23,112 bases of DNA, taken from positions 1-23,112 of the IMG/VR virus record IMGVR_UViG_3300005577_000088. One strand, given 5' to 3'. This DNA comes from a virus. Of this stretch, positions 1-12,133 are shown piece after piece (positions within the stretch are counted from its first letter, which is position 1; each line of letters begins with the position of its first letter). The position numbers were made by a program, and so were the translations under genes. Below the pieces are notes generated by a model. That model was not told the origin of the DNA, ran no database searches, and was given only the letters and a program-made list of their open reading frames with translations.

Positions 1-160
1 CGTCTCGAAGTTGGCGCAAGACTTTAGGCTTCCGCCACCCGGTCAACGTGCCCGAGTAAAGGTACGCGTTGAGCGAGTAGGCGGCTTGGCCTTCCGGCAG
101 CAGGCTTTCGTCCCACGCAGGGAGCATGCCGCCGAACTTGTCCAACTTCAAAGACGTCAT
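1..160 (-). CDS. Virion-associated protein, N-terminal fragment (runs off left edge)
   Basis: This is the first 53 codons of a gene that continues past the left edge. The start ATG (158-160) overlaps the stop of the preceding 37-residue gene as ATGA. The protein begins MTSLKLDKFGGMLPAWDESL and continues with a segment containing NAYLYSGTLTGWRKPKVL. From memory, this opening (a FGGMLPAWD motif followed by AAYS-N-YLYSG) is typical of a conserved structural protein of podovirus-like phages that lies downstream of the tail genes. Its exact role is not known to me. It is the last visible member of the overlapping minus-strand tail block, so a virion or tail role is inferred from context. The fragment is too short to identify domains. 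Confidence 0.7.
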   Translation of the reverse strand, partial: MTSLKLDKFGGMLPAWDESLLPEGQAAYSLNAYLYSGTLTGWRKPKVLRQLRD

Positions 161-270
161 CGGATAGTCGCCTTCGACACCGTGAATACTTCGTTCATGC
201 CGGGGTTAGAGACATAGACCGGCGTAGTGGTGGCTAGGGTTTTTGGCCCCAGCTTATTTTTTCCCCCCAT
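157..270 (-). CDS. Small hypothetical phage protein, 37 residues
   Basis: A 37-codon gene beginning with ATG at 268-270 and ending in TGA at 157-159. It overlaps the end of the 126-residue upstream gene by 17 bases in another frame, and its stop overlaps the next start as ATGA. The protein contains TTTPVYVSNPGMNEVFTVSK, which has the look of a conserved short virion protein and not of random translation. A weak GAG-type ribosome site lies just ahead of the start. A longer reading from position 375 is open, but it would overlap the upstream gene deeply and begins with an arginine- and proline-rich stretch typical of a shadow frame. Function unknown. Confidence 0.6.
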   Translation of the reverse strand: MGGKNKLGPKTLATTTPVYVSNPGMNEVFTVSKATIR

Positions 271-634
271 CCGTCTCGTCGACGGTTGCAGCATTTCCTC
301 GGAGGGCGCGGGCGGCTCTGTCCATCTCCTCGTGCCGCTTGACGGTCTTGGCGCCGGCCTGCTGTTCGAGCTCAAGCCGCTTCTTCTGGCGCTCGCTCAA
401 CGGCGGCATCTCCACTGCCGGTTTCTGTTCGGCTTCCGCGCGCATCGCGCGGATACGATCGAGCAGCTGGTCGCGCGTCTCGCCATCGACCACCGGGCCC
501 TTGAAGTCTGCGATCTCCTGCTCTTCGGCCTTCGTCTTGGCTTCGGCCGCCATGGCCGCGCGGCGTTCCTCGTTGTGGACTTCGCTGTCGGTCTTCTGGT
601 CGTTCTTCTGGTCGTCGGTCTTTTTAGCGGCCAT
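254..634 (-). CDS. Highly charged hypothetical protein, 126 residues
   Basis: This 126-residue protein is rich in Lys, Glu, Asp and Ala, with almost no aromatic residues. It starts with MAAKKTDDQKNDQKTD and ends with a GGKK tail. It is probably largely helical and disordered, with long heptad-like stretches (about residues 20-60 and 75-105) that could form a coiled coil. An AGGAG ribosome site sits seven bases ahead of the ATG at 632-634. It follows the fibre-tail adaptor gene by ten bases in the same transcription unit. I do not recognise the family. A role in tail assembly or as a chaperone for the fibres is only a contextual guess. Confidence 0.65.
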   Translation of the reverse strand: MAAKKTDDQKNDQKTDSEVHNEERRAAMAAEAKTKAEEQEIADFKGPVVDGETRDQLLDRIRAMRAEAEQKPAVEMPPLSERQKKRLELEQQAGAKTVKRHEEMDRAARALRGNAATVDETDGGKK

Positions 635-644
635 CGTGGTGCTC

Positions 645-1027
645 CTATGGTGCTACGCAGTTGAAGATGATCGTGTCGTTTTTGATGTTGCCGAGCTTGT
701 CGGTCATCGTGAGCAAGAGCTTTGTCTTCTCGTTGGCTTCACCGCCAGAGATATAAAAGACAATCTCGTCGCCGAGAACCTCCACATTGCCGATCGTAAA
801 AATATCGTTGTCCGCGACAACGTCGATCTGGTCGATTTTCGACGTGTTCGCCAGCCAGTGCGCGTAACTGACGATCCAGCGCTTGGTGTCGCCGGCGGTG
901 TGGGTCCTGCTCCCGATCAGCATTTTGTCCTCGATCTCGATAAGCCGTATTTCAACAGGGACTTCGATTTCCCGGTCTTCGCCCGGGATCAGCAGACACC
1001 GATCTTCCTCCGGGATTACAAAATCGC

Positions 1028-1031
<4 letters not shown>
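645..1031 (-). CDS. Phage fibre-tail adaptor-like protein
   Basis: A 128-residue protein starting at GTG (1029-1031), which overlaps the stop of the collagen-C1q gene as GTGA. The longer reading to 1115 is rejected because it would lie inside that gene and adds an arginine-rich shadow segment. The C-terminal part (about residues 50-128: [20 protein letters not shown], then [20 protein letters not shown]) follows the pattern of the small Ig-like beta domain often annotated as phage fibre-tail adaptor. In that family a W-x-x-WL segment is followed by an SGG turn and a final beta-strand pair. Its place directly after the fibres fits a role in joining fibres to the virion. The family match is from memory of the pattern. 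Confidence 0.6.
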
Positions 1032-2568
<1,537 letters not shown>

Positions 2569-2569
<1 letters not shown>

Positions 2570-3309
2570 CAGAGCTCCATCATCAGATACGTGACGTCTC
2601 GAACGGCAGCGCCAACACCGCTCGAAGATTTCACCGAGAGATTGATCCAGTACGACTGGAAGAACGGGTAGACGTCGGTCGCCTCCGGCGTGAGCTCCAC
2701 GGTACCGAGCAAAGCAAAAGGAATGGTTAAGCCCGGGGCGGAAACTTCCAGCGGAAGGCTGACCTCAGTGCCGTACGCGGGATCGCCGCGGCTGGGGTAG
2801 TCGTCCGTGGCGGCGTTCGCCACCCGGATGGTCACGATGGTGCCGCCGTTGTCCGTGTTCAGCGCGGTGCCCGTGACGATGAACAGCATGCGTCCGGACG
2901 TCTGCGGGATGAAACTCGCCGCCTGCCCGAGCATGCGTTCGATCGTGTCGACGCCGGTGATGAAGTCTTGGTTGATCGGGTCTTTGTAAATATTGAAGCG
3001 CTGGTTGTCAGGATAATAGTCCAAGAACCCTGACGGACCCGTCGGGCCGGTGGGGCCCGTAGACCCGGCACTGCCGGGCGGACCCGTCGGCCCCGTGGGG
3101 CCGGTGAGTGCAGCGTCAGCGCCGGCAGGGCCGGTCGGACCGATCGCGCCGGTCGGACCGGTGACGCCGGTCGCACCGGTTGGACCGGTGACATCGGCGC
3201 CGGTCGGGCCCGTCGGACCCGTCAAGCCGCCGTTCGGGCCGGTCGGACCGCCGAGCACGACGGTCGGCACGGTCATGATCTGCGCGCGGACTACTTTTTG
3301 GATGGTCAC
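2569..3309 (-). CDS. Collagen-like fibre, 246 residues, GTG start
   Basis: Residues 1-20 are an N-terminal anchor-like segment ending in TVPTVVLGG. Residues 21-94 are Gly-X-Y collagen, mostly GPTGPTG, with a few breaks. Residues 95-246 form a beta-rich globular domain (for example [20 protein letters not shown]) with no cysteines, unrelated by eye to the heads of its neighbours. The start is GTG at 3307-3309, chosen because it overlaps the preceding stop as GTGA and gives an N-terminal segment of the same length as in the paralogues. An internal ATG at 3276 would remove half of that segment. It is expected to form a trimeric rod with a distal knob. The role of the knob is unknown. Confidence 0.82.
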
Positions 3310-4019
3310 ACCGGCACCTCGAAGATCGTCGCGGTGATGTTGGTAAGCGATCCGCCGTTCGGGTCAAAGCTGCTCGTGCCGGAAATGCCCGCCAAATCGA
3401 ACCAGCGGTCTCCCAGCGTCGTGGTGGTGTTGATGCGTTGCATGAACGAACAGAACACCGGAATTTTTTTGTTGGTCCCGTCTGGAAACAGGATCGACGT
3501 GTACGACGCGTTCACGGAATTGTTCGGGTAGCCGCCGAACACGCCCGGTGCCGGCCCCGGGCCGCTGCCAGTGATGATGCCGCACTTGAACAGTTTGTTC
3601 ACGGTGTCGGTGAACTGCGCGGTGAAAAACGCGAACAGATAGCTGCCGTTTTCTCCGCCTTTTACTTCGTACCGGAAATTGCAGCCCGCGCTCACACTGA
3701 GCGGCGTGAAGCCGCTGTAGCCGCTGATGTTCTCGCCATAGGCGAAATAGCTGTCGTCCGGAACAAGTAAAAATCGTCCTTTCGAGCCCCGCGGGCCTTG
3801 TGCGCCGAACGCAGACGCAGGCCCGAGCTTTCCAGTCGCACCCATCAACGCCGCGTAGACACCAGCCATGCCGGCCAAGCCTGTCGCACCGTGCCGCCCG
3901 ATCGCGCCCATGGGCCCGTCGGGGCCGAGCAACCCCAGCGCGGCAGGGCCAGTCGGTCCCTGTCGGCCGATCGCAGGGCCTTCCGGACCGCTGACGATGC
4001 GAACGAGTTCAGCGCGCAT
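3306..4019 (-). CDS. Collagen-like fibre, 237 residues, degenerate collagen region
   Basis: The start is the ATG at 4017-4019, which overlaps the upstream stop as TGATG. A TTG just before it also reads open but is not needed. Residues 11-81 form a collagen-type region that differs from the other fibres: few GPT triplets, more GATG, GLAG, GPRGSKG and several interruptions. Residues 82-237 are a beta-rich globular domain containing [14 protein letters not shown] and [19 protein letters not shown] and ending FEVPV. In this protein the Gly-X-Y rule holds but threonine use falls sharply, so its rod may differ in stability or modification. Part of the tandem fibre array; head function unknown. Confidence 0.8.
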   Translation of the reverse strand: MRAELVRIVSGPEGPAIGRQGPTGPAALGLLGPDGPMGAIGRHGATGLAGMAGVYAALMGATGKLGPASAFGAQGPRGSKGRFLLVPDDSYFAYGENISGYSGFTPLSVSAGCNFRYEVKGGENGSYLFAFFTAQFTDTVNKLFKCGIITGSGPGPAPGVFGGYPNNSVNASYTSILFPDGTNKKIPVFCSFMQRINTTTTLGDRWFDLAGISGTSSFDPNGGSLTNITATIFEVPV

Positions 4020-4963
4020 CAACGAAGCCCTATGATCGGATAGCCGTTGGTGAACGAAAACGTCGCCGCTGAATTCGCCGTGTAGTCGTCGTTGCCCGTG
4101 AGATCGGGGAAATCACCTTCGTCGAAGGTGGCGTCGTAGGTGAGATTGTGCAGCAGCCTTTCCCAGCCGCTCGACGTGCAGCGGAGACCGAGTGTCTGAA
4201 TTGCGTAGCTTCCCGGAAACGATTTGAATTGAAGGTCCGTGCCGCACCAGATTGCGAGATAGTAAGGCTTCGGCGAGAGCGCAGCGCTGATCGTGACCGT
4301 CATCAGGTCCATGACCGGCACGAGGTTGCCGCTGTCCACGACGGGGACCGTCGGGTGCATTTCTTCGTCGCAGTCATAAATTCCTAGCCGAAATCTCGCC
4401 GCAGGATCAGCCTGATACGACTGGATGGCGAGCTTCGTGTAGACGCGCCCGTACGGAATAAAGACAGGAATGAGGGTGATCACATCCGGCGACACGATGG
4501 TCGTGCCGAGCGGGATGTTCGGCCCAGTCGGCATGACCAGATACGTGTTCGCGTCGGCGTAGAGCGGCACGCCGATGCCGGCGATGTTGCCCGCACCGAG
4601 CGGACCGACTGGTCCGGCCGGACCCGTTGGTCCTGTCGCGGGACCGTCTATGCCTGTCGCGCCGACAACACCCGTTGGCCCCGTCGGACCGGTGTAGCCG
4701 ATCGCACCTTGCTCGCCGGTCGGGCCTATCGGGCCGGCGCCGAACGGGCCTGTCTGTCCGGTTGCTCCCGTCGGACCGGTGGCGCCGTCTTCTCCTGCAG
4801 GGCCGGTCCCCATCGGGCCGGTCGGTCCGGTGTACCCCGTCGGCCCCGTGAGAGACACATCGCCTTGCGCGCCGGTTGGGCCCGTCGGACCGAAGCCGGG
4901 CCCGGTGGGGCCGCCGACGACCCGAACCGGCTTCGCATAGATGATGGTTGGCCCGTCTGTCAT
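4019..4963 (-). CDS. Collagen-like fibre, 314 residues, head domain family A
   Basis: Residues 18-125 are Gly-X-Y collagen with GPTGPTG, GATGPTG and occasional charged triplets such as GEDG and GEQG. Residues 126-314 form a head domain shared with the next upstream fibre. Matching landmarks are [14 protein letters not shown] here and [14 protein letters not shown] there, [10 protein letters not shown] and [10 protein letters not shown], and a C-terminal DLTG followed by IGLR or IGIR. The ATG at 4961-4963 overlaps the upstream stop as ATGA. The shared head indicates a tandem duplication followed by strong divergence, which is common for receptor-binding proteins under host-range selection. The fold is probably a beta-sandwich; no enzymatic motif is seen. 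Confidence 0.83.
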   Translation of the reverse strand: MTDGPTIIYAKPVRVVGGPTGPGFGPTGPTGAQGDVSLTGPTGYTGPTGPMGTGPAGEDGATGPTGATGQTGPFGAGPIGPTGEQGAIGYTGPTGPTGVVGATGIDGPATGPTGPAGPVGPLGAGNIAGIGVPLYADANTYLVMPTGPNIPLGTTIVSPDVITLIPVFIPYGRVYTKLAIQSYQADPAARFRLGIYDCDEEMHPTVPVVDSGNLVPVMDLMTVTISAALSPKPYYLAIWCGTDLQFKSFPGSYAIQTLGLRCTSSGWERLLHNLTYDATFDEGDFPDLTGNDDYTANSAATFSFTNGYPIIGLR

Positions 4964-5922
4964 CGGATACCGATCAGGAAATTGGAATTGCTGTCGACGA
5001 GGGTCTTACCAGTAAGGTCCGGCAGGGGAGAACTAAAACTTGCACCGCCGGTGTAGTTGCGCGCGACGATGTTCGTCGACCACTGTTCGGCAGTTGCTGG
5101 CGGGTAGCGTTTCCAGCCCAGCACCGGAAGGATTTGCGCGCTGTTGAGGGCGCGGAAATTGTGACCGAACTCGACTTCCAGCGCCAGATAGTACGGCTTT
5201 GCGGCCAACGCGACGCTCATCACCGCGCTCATGCGCCCCGCGCCGATCGGCGTCATCGCGCCGCTGTCAAACGCAACCGTCGTCGGCTGCATGTTTTCGT
5301 CGCAGTTGTAAATTCCCATGCGCATGCGTACCGACGGCAGGCGCGCACTCTGGCTCTCGCATACGATCTGCGTATAGGTGCGCGCGAACGGCACGAACAC
5401 GGGCGAGAGCGCGATCGCTCCGCTCGCCAAGGCGCCGTACCCCCACGAAGAACTGCCCGCTATGGGCGTCATCGGCGAAACCAAGAACGCTTCGCTGTCG
5501 CCGAAGAACGGCACGATCGTCCCGCCGACATTGCCCGTCCCCGTGAGCCCGGTCGTACCGGTTATCCCTCGCGGCCCTCCGCCTCTGCCCTGCGCACCCG
5601 TGCGGCCCATCGGACCTGTATTGCCCGTGGGGCCGTCCAGCCCTTGGTCGCCGGCGTAACCTGTGGGGCCGAGCGTGTCGCTGTTGCCGCGAGGCCCTGT
5701 TGCTCCGCGCGGACCGGTCACACCGGTTGCCTTCGAAGCACCGGTCGGGCCCGTCGCGCCCATCTCGCCTTGCACGCCAGTCACGCCGGTCGGACCAGTC
5801 GGCGCGCGTGCGCCAGTCGGACCAGTCGATCCGGTTATATTAGACACGGGGCCGGTGGCCCCCGTGATCGCTATCGACGGAAGTTGGTAGACACGCGCAG
5901 GATCATCGCGCGTGATCGTCAT
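4960..5922 (-). CDS. Collagen-like fibre, 320 residues, head domain family A
   Basis: Residues 21-130 form the collagen region, more irregular than in the long fibres, with breaks around residues 37-41 and 61-67 and more Arg ([10 protein letters not shown]). Residues 131-320 are a head domain homologous to that of the following gene: the motifs [41 protein letters not shown] and a final FLIGIR align well by eye. The ATG at 5920-5922 overlaps the stop of the large beta-helix protein as ATGA, so the two are probably translationally coupled. It is the first of five collagen genes in a row. A role as a trimeric tail or head fibre is inferred from the collagen region and the context. Confidence 0.83.
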   Translation of the reverse strand: MTITRDDPARVYQLPSIAITGATGPVSNITGSTGPTGARAPTGPTGVTGVQGEMGATGPTGASKATGVTGPRGATGPRGNSDTLGPTGYAGDQGLDGPTGNTGPMGRTGAQGRGGGPRGITGTTGLTGTGNVGGTIVPFFGDSEAFLVSPMTPIAGSSSWGYGALASGAIALSPVFVPFARTYTQIVCESQSARLPSVRMRMGIYNCDENMQPTTVAFDSGAMTPIGAGRMSAVMSVALAAKPYYLALEVEFGHNFRALNSAQILPVLGWKRYPPATAEQWSTNIVARNYTGGASFSSPLPDLTGKTLVDSNSNFLIGIR

Positions 5923-8900
5923 GCGGGCAGCCAGTCGTCATGGTTGATCCAGCCCGTGGTGCCGTCGCAATCGAGGTAGAGCTCCCATGCGCCGTCATCG
6001 GTCGCCGTCGACGTTACGCCGACCAGCTGCTCCCACGTTCCTGTGCTCGCGCTGCCGGTGGCGAGAACAACATCGGAGTTTTGCCCCATCGCGGAATTCG
6101 CACGCTGCATGAGGCGAATTTGGTTTCCGTTGTACGCCGCGCCGTCGCCGGCAGCGGACTTGCGCACGTACACCGACACGGATGCCGACGCGCCGCTGTT
6201 GCAAGCTACGAGGAAGCCACGGTGCTTGGCTGCGCTTTTCAATTTGTTGGACGCACTGCTTGGCGTCATGCGCGCAGACGGTGACGCCGTCTTGTAAATC
6301 GTGCTGTCCGTCTTGATCTGTCCGTACTTCAGGTCGGTGCGATGATCTCCCGCGGTCTTGTTGTATTTCTGATGCGTGAAGAAGCCGTCTTCAGTCCAGT
6401 CGGCCTTAACGCTGCCGCCAAAGACGGTAGTCGGAAAACGACAGTTGTTTGCAAAGCCCTCTACTTGGGCGTACTGGCTCGCAGAAGCTATGCTGAAACC
6501 AGCAATCGAAGGAGGGGCATAAATACCCGTGCCGGGGTTCATGTCCACGTCAATGAATTCAAATCTCTGGAGAGCCCCATACTGCGAATATATCGCGTAG
6601 GTTGGAGTGTACGTGGTATCGCCGCACAGTATTCCCGTGGATATGTTCAGAGCATCCACGTAGGCGTAAATGCAGGGGGACGCCGTTCCAAAGATCGTTA
6701 GGTTCGTAAATTTTACGCTTGCAGTATTGATGCCCGCGCTGAATTGAATTCCGTACCCGTTGTGTCTCCAGATGGTCAGGCCATCGATGATACCGTTCAG
6801 TCCGGTCGCCTGAAAAAGAGAACCGGGACCGCCACCAGAATGCGTAAGGTTATTCTGGAACGTTCCAATATTGTAAAGAGATATAGTCGCCTGACTGATA
6901 TTAAATCCTGAACTCGTGCTGGAACCACTCCCGACGGAAGTGTTGTTGGTGATGGTTCCTACCAATCCATCAGTAAAGCTAAAGCCGCTGCCGGTGCTGT
7001 AGCCTCCTGCGAGCATGTTTACGTTGTTGTCGAATGTATAATCGGCGTTAGTGACTTGGCCGACCAACGCGAACGGACCAGAATTCCATCCCATGCAATA
7101 GCTGATATTGGCGTTAACGGTGGTTACACCCGCGTCTATGTAGACAGTGTTGCTCTCGCCATCGTGGATGGAGCAATAGGACATCGTTTTCGCGTTGGCT
7201 AGCGTAGCCTCTCCGTCGAATTCTACGCCTCTCTTGTTGTTCGTGCTGGCAGAACCGCCCAAGAAGTAAAATTCCGCCCACGATGCGTTGAACGTAGCGC
7301 GCGAGTTGGCGTACACGTACGCCATGTTCGACGATGACGTCGAACATATCTTCACGTTCCGGGTGAGCAGAATGACTTCGGCCTGTATGGGCGAGCTACC
7401 GCTATGCGTGAAGGTCGGATACAGCACTGTCGTAAACGAGGAAACGCCCGCGTCGGCAGAAATAAGGAACAGTTCACATTCAGTGTTCGTCATAGACGTA
7501 GACGCAACGGCAACCAGATCGCCCGACTTCCATCCCGTGTCTTGGCTGATATTCCAAGTGGTCGTGGCAGGGATCGAGGAAGCGACGATCAACGCTACGT
7601 GGCTGTAAATGAAGCACTGCGTGGTGTCGCCAGCGTAGGACGTGGTACCGGCAGCGGAGCAGGCTAGGAAACCAATACCCGGAGTGGTTACCGTGCTGCT
7701 GGAGATGCTGCCGCTGATCTTGATGACATATCCGGTGCCATAGGCCGCGATGCTCGCCGATGGAGAGCCACCCGTGCCGAAGGCAGTTGGCGTGCCAATG
7801 GTGCCAGCCTGAAGGTCCACGTCGACGTAGACGCCGGTCGTGTGGCTGCCCACGGCAACCGCGTTGCCAAGCTGCACGCGCACGTAACGATTGCGCGTTC
7901 CGCTGCCTCGATTGAGCACAATCTGCCCGGACAGAACGGTGTTTCCTGTGATGCTCGCACCGGAAGTTCCGTATCCATACCCGTGATTGCCATTGGTGGT
8001 GTTATCAGTATACGCGCCATTGATGATCGAACCTTCCGGTCCAAGCGCGCTGGGGACGGAGAGGACCGAACCGTTGGTCGAGCTAGTGGTGGTCCAGATG
8101 CTCGCGCATGTAACGTCCGCCGTGAGCAGCGCCTTGACGATGTTCTTTCCGCTCGTGCGGGAAAGGCCCTTTATGTTGACTACACCGCCGAGAATATTAA
8201 GTCCAAAATCGTTATCCGCAGACACGGGCTGCATCTTTAACGCGGCAGTGCTGTCGCGCGGTATCTCCGCGCCGTTCGAACCCATGTTCAACGTGCCGCC
8301 CTCGTAGACGTACACGTCCCCGGCCACTTGGAGCAGGTAATTCGTCGCAGCCGTTGTTCCGTAAGTCAGCGTGCCCCATTGGCCAACCGCGACAAGTCCG
8401 CCGTAGACGGTCGTGGAGTTCACGCTGCCGCTGCCGTAGACGGTTGCCGCAGTGCTGTCCATCGTGACTGCGCGAGCGTTATGCGTGCCCGCTCCGGTCA
8501 ACTCTCCGACGATAATCAAGTTGTCAGCCGCCGCAGCAGTTGCGGCGGTGGTCGTACGCAGCGCACGGGTCCAGTCGTTGGTGGTGCCGGAATTACGACT
8601 AAGGACGACAGTAGCCGAGCCGGTACCGGCCACGGTCGTAAGAACAATGGTCCAGTTCGAACCACCGTCTCCGGTGGCCGTGCTTGTAAATTTAAAGACA
8701 ACAGGTATAGGCGTCGCAAAAGACGGCGCGGGTAAATCGGACTTATTAACGGTCACGGTTGCCTGCGAAACACCGCCCTTCTGCAAATCGACCTTGAACG
8801 TTCCGGTACCGGCGGTGCCGTTGCAGTAAAGAAACAGCAATATTCCGTCGATCACCTTGGCGTTTGTCACCGTGAAGGTAGGCGACGTTAGCGTCGTCGC

Positions 8901-9020
8901 GTTGGCCATCGTGACGTTGTTCGCCCGGATCATCGCCAACGCAGACGCGCCGGTCTCCGTCGCGGCAAACGTAGACGCGCCCGTAAGATTGCCGTCAGCG
9001 TTGGCGATCAGTGTGGCCAT
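5919..9020 (-). CDS. Large tail protein with parallel beta-helix, tailspike-like, 1033 residues
   Basis: The start is the ATG at 9018-9020, which overlaps the stop of the 58-residue gene (TGATG). Residues 1 to about 175 form a beta-rich N-terminal region, probably the virion attachment part. The long middle (about 180-850) is rich in Gly, Ser, Thr, Asn and Ile with repeated short strands (for example SISNLT-like, [28 protein letters not shown]), the usual look of a right-handed parallel beta-helix. The last 137 residues (about 897-1033) look like a carbohydrate-binding jelly roll ending in [20 protein letters not shown]. Such proteins bind or cut surface polysaccharide; no catalytic residues can be assigned by eye. 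The middle is clearly less GC-rich than neighbouring genes. Confidence 0.75.
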   Translation of the reverse strand: MATLIANADGNLTGASTFAATETGASALAMIRANNVTMANATTLTSPTFTVTNAKVIDGILLFLYCNGTAGTGTFKVDLQKGGVSQATVTVNKSDLPAPSFATPIPVVFKFTSTATGDGGSNWTIVLTTVAGTGSATVVLSRNSGTTNDWTRALRTTTAATAAAADNLIIVGELTGAGTHNARAVTMDSTAATVYGSGSVNSTTVYGGLVAVGQWGTLTYGTTAATNYLLQVAGDVYVYEGGTLNMGSNGAEIPRDSTAALKMQPVSADNDFGLNILGGVVNIKGLSRTSGKNIVKALLTADVTCASIWTTTSSTNGSVLSVPSALGPEGSIINGAYTDNTTNGNHGYGYGTSGASITGNTVLSGQIVLNRGSGTRNRYVRVQLGNAVAVGSHTTGVYVDVDLQAGTIGTPTAFGTGGSPSASIAAYGTGYVIKISGSISSSTVTTPGIGFLACSAAGTTSYAGDTTQCFIYSHVALIVASSIPATTTWNISQDTGWKSGDLVAVASTSMTNTECELFLISADAGVSSFTTVLYPTFTHSGSSPIQAEVILLTRNVKICSTSSSNMAYVYANSRATFNASWAEFYFLGGSASTNNKRGVEFDGEATLANAKTMSYCSIHDGESNTVYIDAGVTTVNANISYCMGWNSGPFALVGQVTNADYTFDNNVNMLAGGYSTGSGFSFTDGLVGTITNNTSVGSGSSTSSGFNISQATISLYNIGTFQNNLTHSGGGPGSLFQATGLNGIIDGLTIWRHNGYGIQFSAGINTASVKFTNLTIFGTASPCIYAYVDALNISTGILCGDTTYTPTYAIYSQYGALQRFEFIDVDMNPGTGIYAPPSIAGFSIASASQYAQVEGFANNCRFPTTVFGGSVKADWTEDGFFTHQKYNKTAGDHRTDLKYGQIKTDSTIYKTASPSARMTPSSASNKLKSAAKHRGFLVACNSGASASVSVYVRKSAAGDGAAYNGNQIRLMQRANSAMGQNSDVVLATGSASTGTWEQLVGVTSTATDDGAWELYLDCDGTTGWINHDDWLPA

Positions 9021-9196
9021 CAACCAGCCTTAAGCACGGGGCATGGAAGCCCGTTGAACCAATACTTCGTCGTCCCTGCGTCACGCGCGCCGATCTTGGT
9101 GCCCGGCAGGGGGAGACCGTTGAACCAGTAGCGCATGCTGTTGATCGTCACCGTCGTCGTGATGACCCAGAAAAATGGCTGGCTGTACGGCTGCAT
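9020..9196 (-). CDS. Small protein with duplicated YWFNGLP motif, 58 residues
   Basis: A short gene in the 180 bases between the 458-residue collagen fibre and the beta-helix protein. ATG is at 9194-9196 and TGA at 9020-9022; the stop overlaps the next start as TGATG, and the gap to the upstream stop is three bases. The protein begins MQPYSQPFFWVITTTVTINS and carries two copies of a 22-residue unit, RYWFNGLPLPGTKIG and KYWFNGLPCPVLKAG. The good fit into the overlapping gene chain and the internal repeat argue that it is real. No ribosome site stands out, so coupling to the upstream gene is likely. Function unknown; a small tail or fibre connector is possible. Confidence 0.65.
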   Translation of the reverse strand: MQPYSQPFFWVITTTVTINSMRYWFNGLPLPGTKIGARDAGTTKYWFNGLPCPVLKAG

Positions 9197-9199
9197 CGA

Positions 9200-10585
<1,386 letters not shown>

Positions 10586-10975
10586 TCATGGATAGGTGAC
10601 GCCCTGCACGACTTCCAGAATGCCATGCATGAGCGGGACGCGAACGCTGTTCGCGTCGATCATCACGAGGTCGTAAACGTAGACCCCCGGGTCGAGCGCG
10701 GTGCGCAAGCTGGCGGCGTCGACGTCGAAGTGGATGACCCGCTGGATGTTGTCGTCTGTAATGATGCGACCGTTTCCGGTCGTTAAAGACAGAAGCGGCG
10801 CGCTGTCGTAGGCGTTGCGGCGAACGTGGAGCTCGAACGTGCAGCCGGTGAGCTCCCACGTCGTGTCGTCGAGATCGCCGAACTGGAAGGCGTCCGACCA
10901 CGACCCGTTGTTGTCGACCGCAAGGTCGACCCGCGCGGACGTCGGGCTGTGGTTGTCGCCGCAAATATCGGTCAT
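10586..10975 (-). CDS. Ig-like/BppU-like tail adaptor protein, 129 residues
   Basis: The start is the ATG at 10973-10975, overlapping the upstream stop as ATGA; the longer open frame to 11485 is a shadow of the upstream gene. The protein has the order of strands seen in a widespread small phage beta domain: DNNGSWSDAFQFGD, then WELTGCTFELHVRRN, LLSLTTGNGRIITDD, a short helix-strand segment (SLRTALDPGVYVYDLVMID) and a final MHGILEVVQGVTYP. Such proteins often sit immediately ahead of fibre genes and resemble the N-terminal part of baseplate BppU-type attachment proteins. Here it directly precedes the 458-residue collagen fibre. It may form the attachment site for the fibre N-termini. Role inferred. 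Confidence 0.65.
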   Translation of the reverse strand: MTDICGDNHSPTSARVDLAVDNNGSWSDAFQFGDLDDTTWELTGCTFELHVRRNAYDSAPLLSLTTGNGRIITDDNIQRVIHFDVDAASLRTALDPGVYVYDLVMIDANSVRVPLMHGILEVVQGVTYP

Positions 10976-11619
10976 CGCTGCGTCGTCGGGTGAACGTTGA
11001 ACGTGCTCACTCCGCCCTTCTGACTTCTGGTCCGGAATGTCTGCGGGAAGGCCCACGCCTGCGCGCCGACGGTGTTGGCTTTGGTGGCGGCGACGCGTGC
11101 GTGCGCGCAACGATCGCGGAATTTCAGGAGATGGTAGTTCGCCATCTGCGTGTTGCTGTAGCTCTGCCCCGGCATCAGCATCATGCTGCCGATCAGGCCG
11201 TGCTGGATGCCGACGCCATGGGTCGGCAGCACCCAGTCCGGGATGTAGGGCGGGTAGCAGCACAGCGGATCGTTGACGGTTTTGACCACCGTCGCCTGCA
11301 TCATTTGTGCCTGCGTGTATGGAAACTGAAACCGCACGGAGCCGACGTCCGGCATGATCGCCGCCTGCACGGTGCCGTACTGGTCGACCACATGGAGAAG
11401 CCGCAGGACGCGCCCTTGCGCGGGATAGAGCTTGTAGTCCTGCGCTTCCGGGACGACCTGAACCGGCAGCGTCTCGGTCCAGCAATTGGAGAGATCGAAA
11501 AACTGTTCGAGCGTCTCATAAAGCTGCACGCGCAGTTGCGCTTTCGAGACACCAGACAGATGCGCTTGAGCTTGCCCGAAAAGTTTCCGCCAGTAGTTGT
11601 CGCTCTTTTTCGCGGTCAT
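10972..11619 (-). CDS. Head-tail connector/adaptor-like protein, 215 residues
   Basis: A 215-residue protein that starts at the ATG 11617-11619, overlapping the upstream stop as ATGA. The N-terminus has MTAKKSDNYWRKLFGQAQAH, followed by an alpha-helical segment (AQLRVQLYETLEQFFDLSNC) and then beta-rich segments with Y-LYPAQGRVLRLLHVVDQYG. This pattern, a helical start followed by DY-LYP and R-L-V, is familiar from phage adaptor or tail-accessory proteins located between the capsid and the fibre genes. Methionine-rich HGLIGSMMLMPG lies in the second half. I do not know a named family with certainty. Gene order (DUF6682-like adaptor, this protein, Ig-like adaptor, fibre) supports a neck or connector role. 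Confidence 0.6.
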   Translation of the reverse strand: MTAKKSDNYWRKLFGQAQAHLSGVSKAQLRVQLYETLEQFFDLSNCWTETLPVQVVPEAQDYKLYPAQGRVLRLLHVVDQYGTVQAAIMPDVGSVRFQFPYTQAQMMQATVVKTVNDPLCCYPPYIPDWVLPTHGVGIQHGLIGSMMLMPGQSYSNTQMANYHLLKFRDRCAHARVAATKANTVGAQAWAFPQTFRTRSQKGGVSTFNVHPTTQR

Positions 11620-12065
11620 CGACGTTCCTTACGGCCTTGCGGCGGCGAGCCGCCCTGCACGGGGCCAATGCCATGGCCGATGAGCCCGGTGGTAAACATT
11701 CCCAAAAAAGACGACGCGCGGCTGTCTTGAACATCTTCTTGATCGCGTTCAAGCGCGTGCGCGCAGAGCCCGTGCAGGACAGCGAGCCGGAATTGCGGCT
11801 CGATATCGACTGGCGTGTCGTCGACTTCCTCAAACGATTGGACCTGCCCGTCGAAATTATTCCAGACGAACAGGTCCGGACGCAGGCGGGAAGTTTCGAG
11901 CATCGTGATGTTGAGCGCCACCAGCATGGACGGATCGTCGTAGCGGTAAGGCGCGATGGTGTCCTGAAGCAGCGTGCGCGCGTCGGCGACGTAGTCCGAC
12001 ACCTTGCGCAGCGTGGGCTGGTCTTCGTCGGTGAAATTGCCGTGGTATGAGGGGGTAACAGCCAT
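11616..12065 (-). CDS. Head-tail adaptor-like protein (DUF6682-like), 149 residues
   Basis: The start is the ATG at 12063-12065, preceded by GGAG at a good distance; a longer frame to 12101 would start without a ribosome site and adds an arginine-rich piece. The protein opens MAVTPSYHGNFTDEDQPTLR and continues with VSDYVADARTLLQDTIAPYR, MLVALNITMLETSRLRPDLF and FRLAVLHGLCAHALERDQED. I recall this layout from small adaptor proteins annotated as DUF6682 in podovirus-like phages. They resemble gp6-type head-tail connectors: mostly helical, with a conserved aspartate/glutamate-rich second half. It is the first gene of the third minus-strand block, lying 40 bases downstream of a CtrA-type box. Confidence 0.65.
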   Translation of the reverse strand: MAVTPSYHGNFTDEDQPTLRKVSDYVADARTLLQDTIAPYRYDDPSMLVALNITMLETSRLRPDLFVWNNFDGQVQSFEEVDDTPVDIEPQFRLAVLHGLCAHALERDQEDVQDSRASSFLGMFTTGLIGHGIGPVQGGSPPQGRKERR

Positions 12066-12104
12066 TACGCGCTCCGATCGCGGCCGAAGCGTACGGACCA
12101 AAAC

Positions 12105-12120
12105 TTAAGAAAGGCTTAAC
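12105..12120 (+). promoter_or_regulatory. CtrA-type full site TTAA-N7-TTAAC, head of tail operon
   Basis: The sequence TTAAGAAAGGCTTAAC matches the alphaproteobacterial CtrA full-site consensus exactly as read on the plus strand; the TTAA half-sites also read on the minus strand. It lies 40 bases ahead of the start of the DUF6682-like adaptor gene, the first gene of the tail block. A start of transcription near 12080 would place the site around -32, the usual activating position. No clear -10 box is visible. Confidence 0.6.
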
Positions 12121-12133
12121 CTACGCAGCGAGG

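Noticed and set aside
10586-11485. Extension of the Ig-like gene to 299 residues
   Set aside because: The added 170 residues are Arg/Ala/Gly-rich and lie entirely in another frame of the 215-residue gene; the ATGA overlap at 10972-10975 defines the start.
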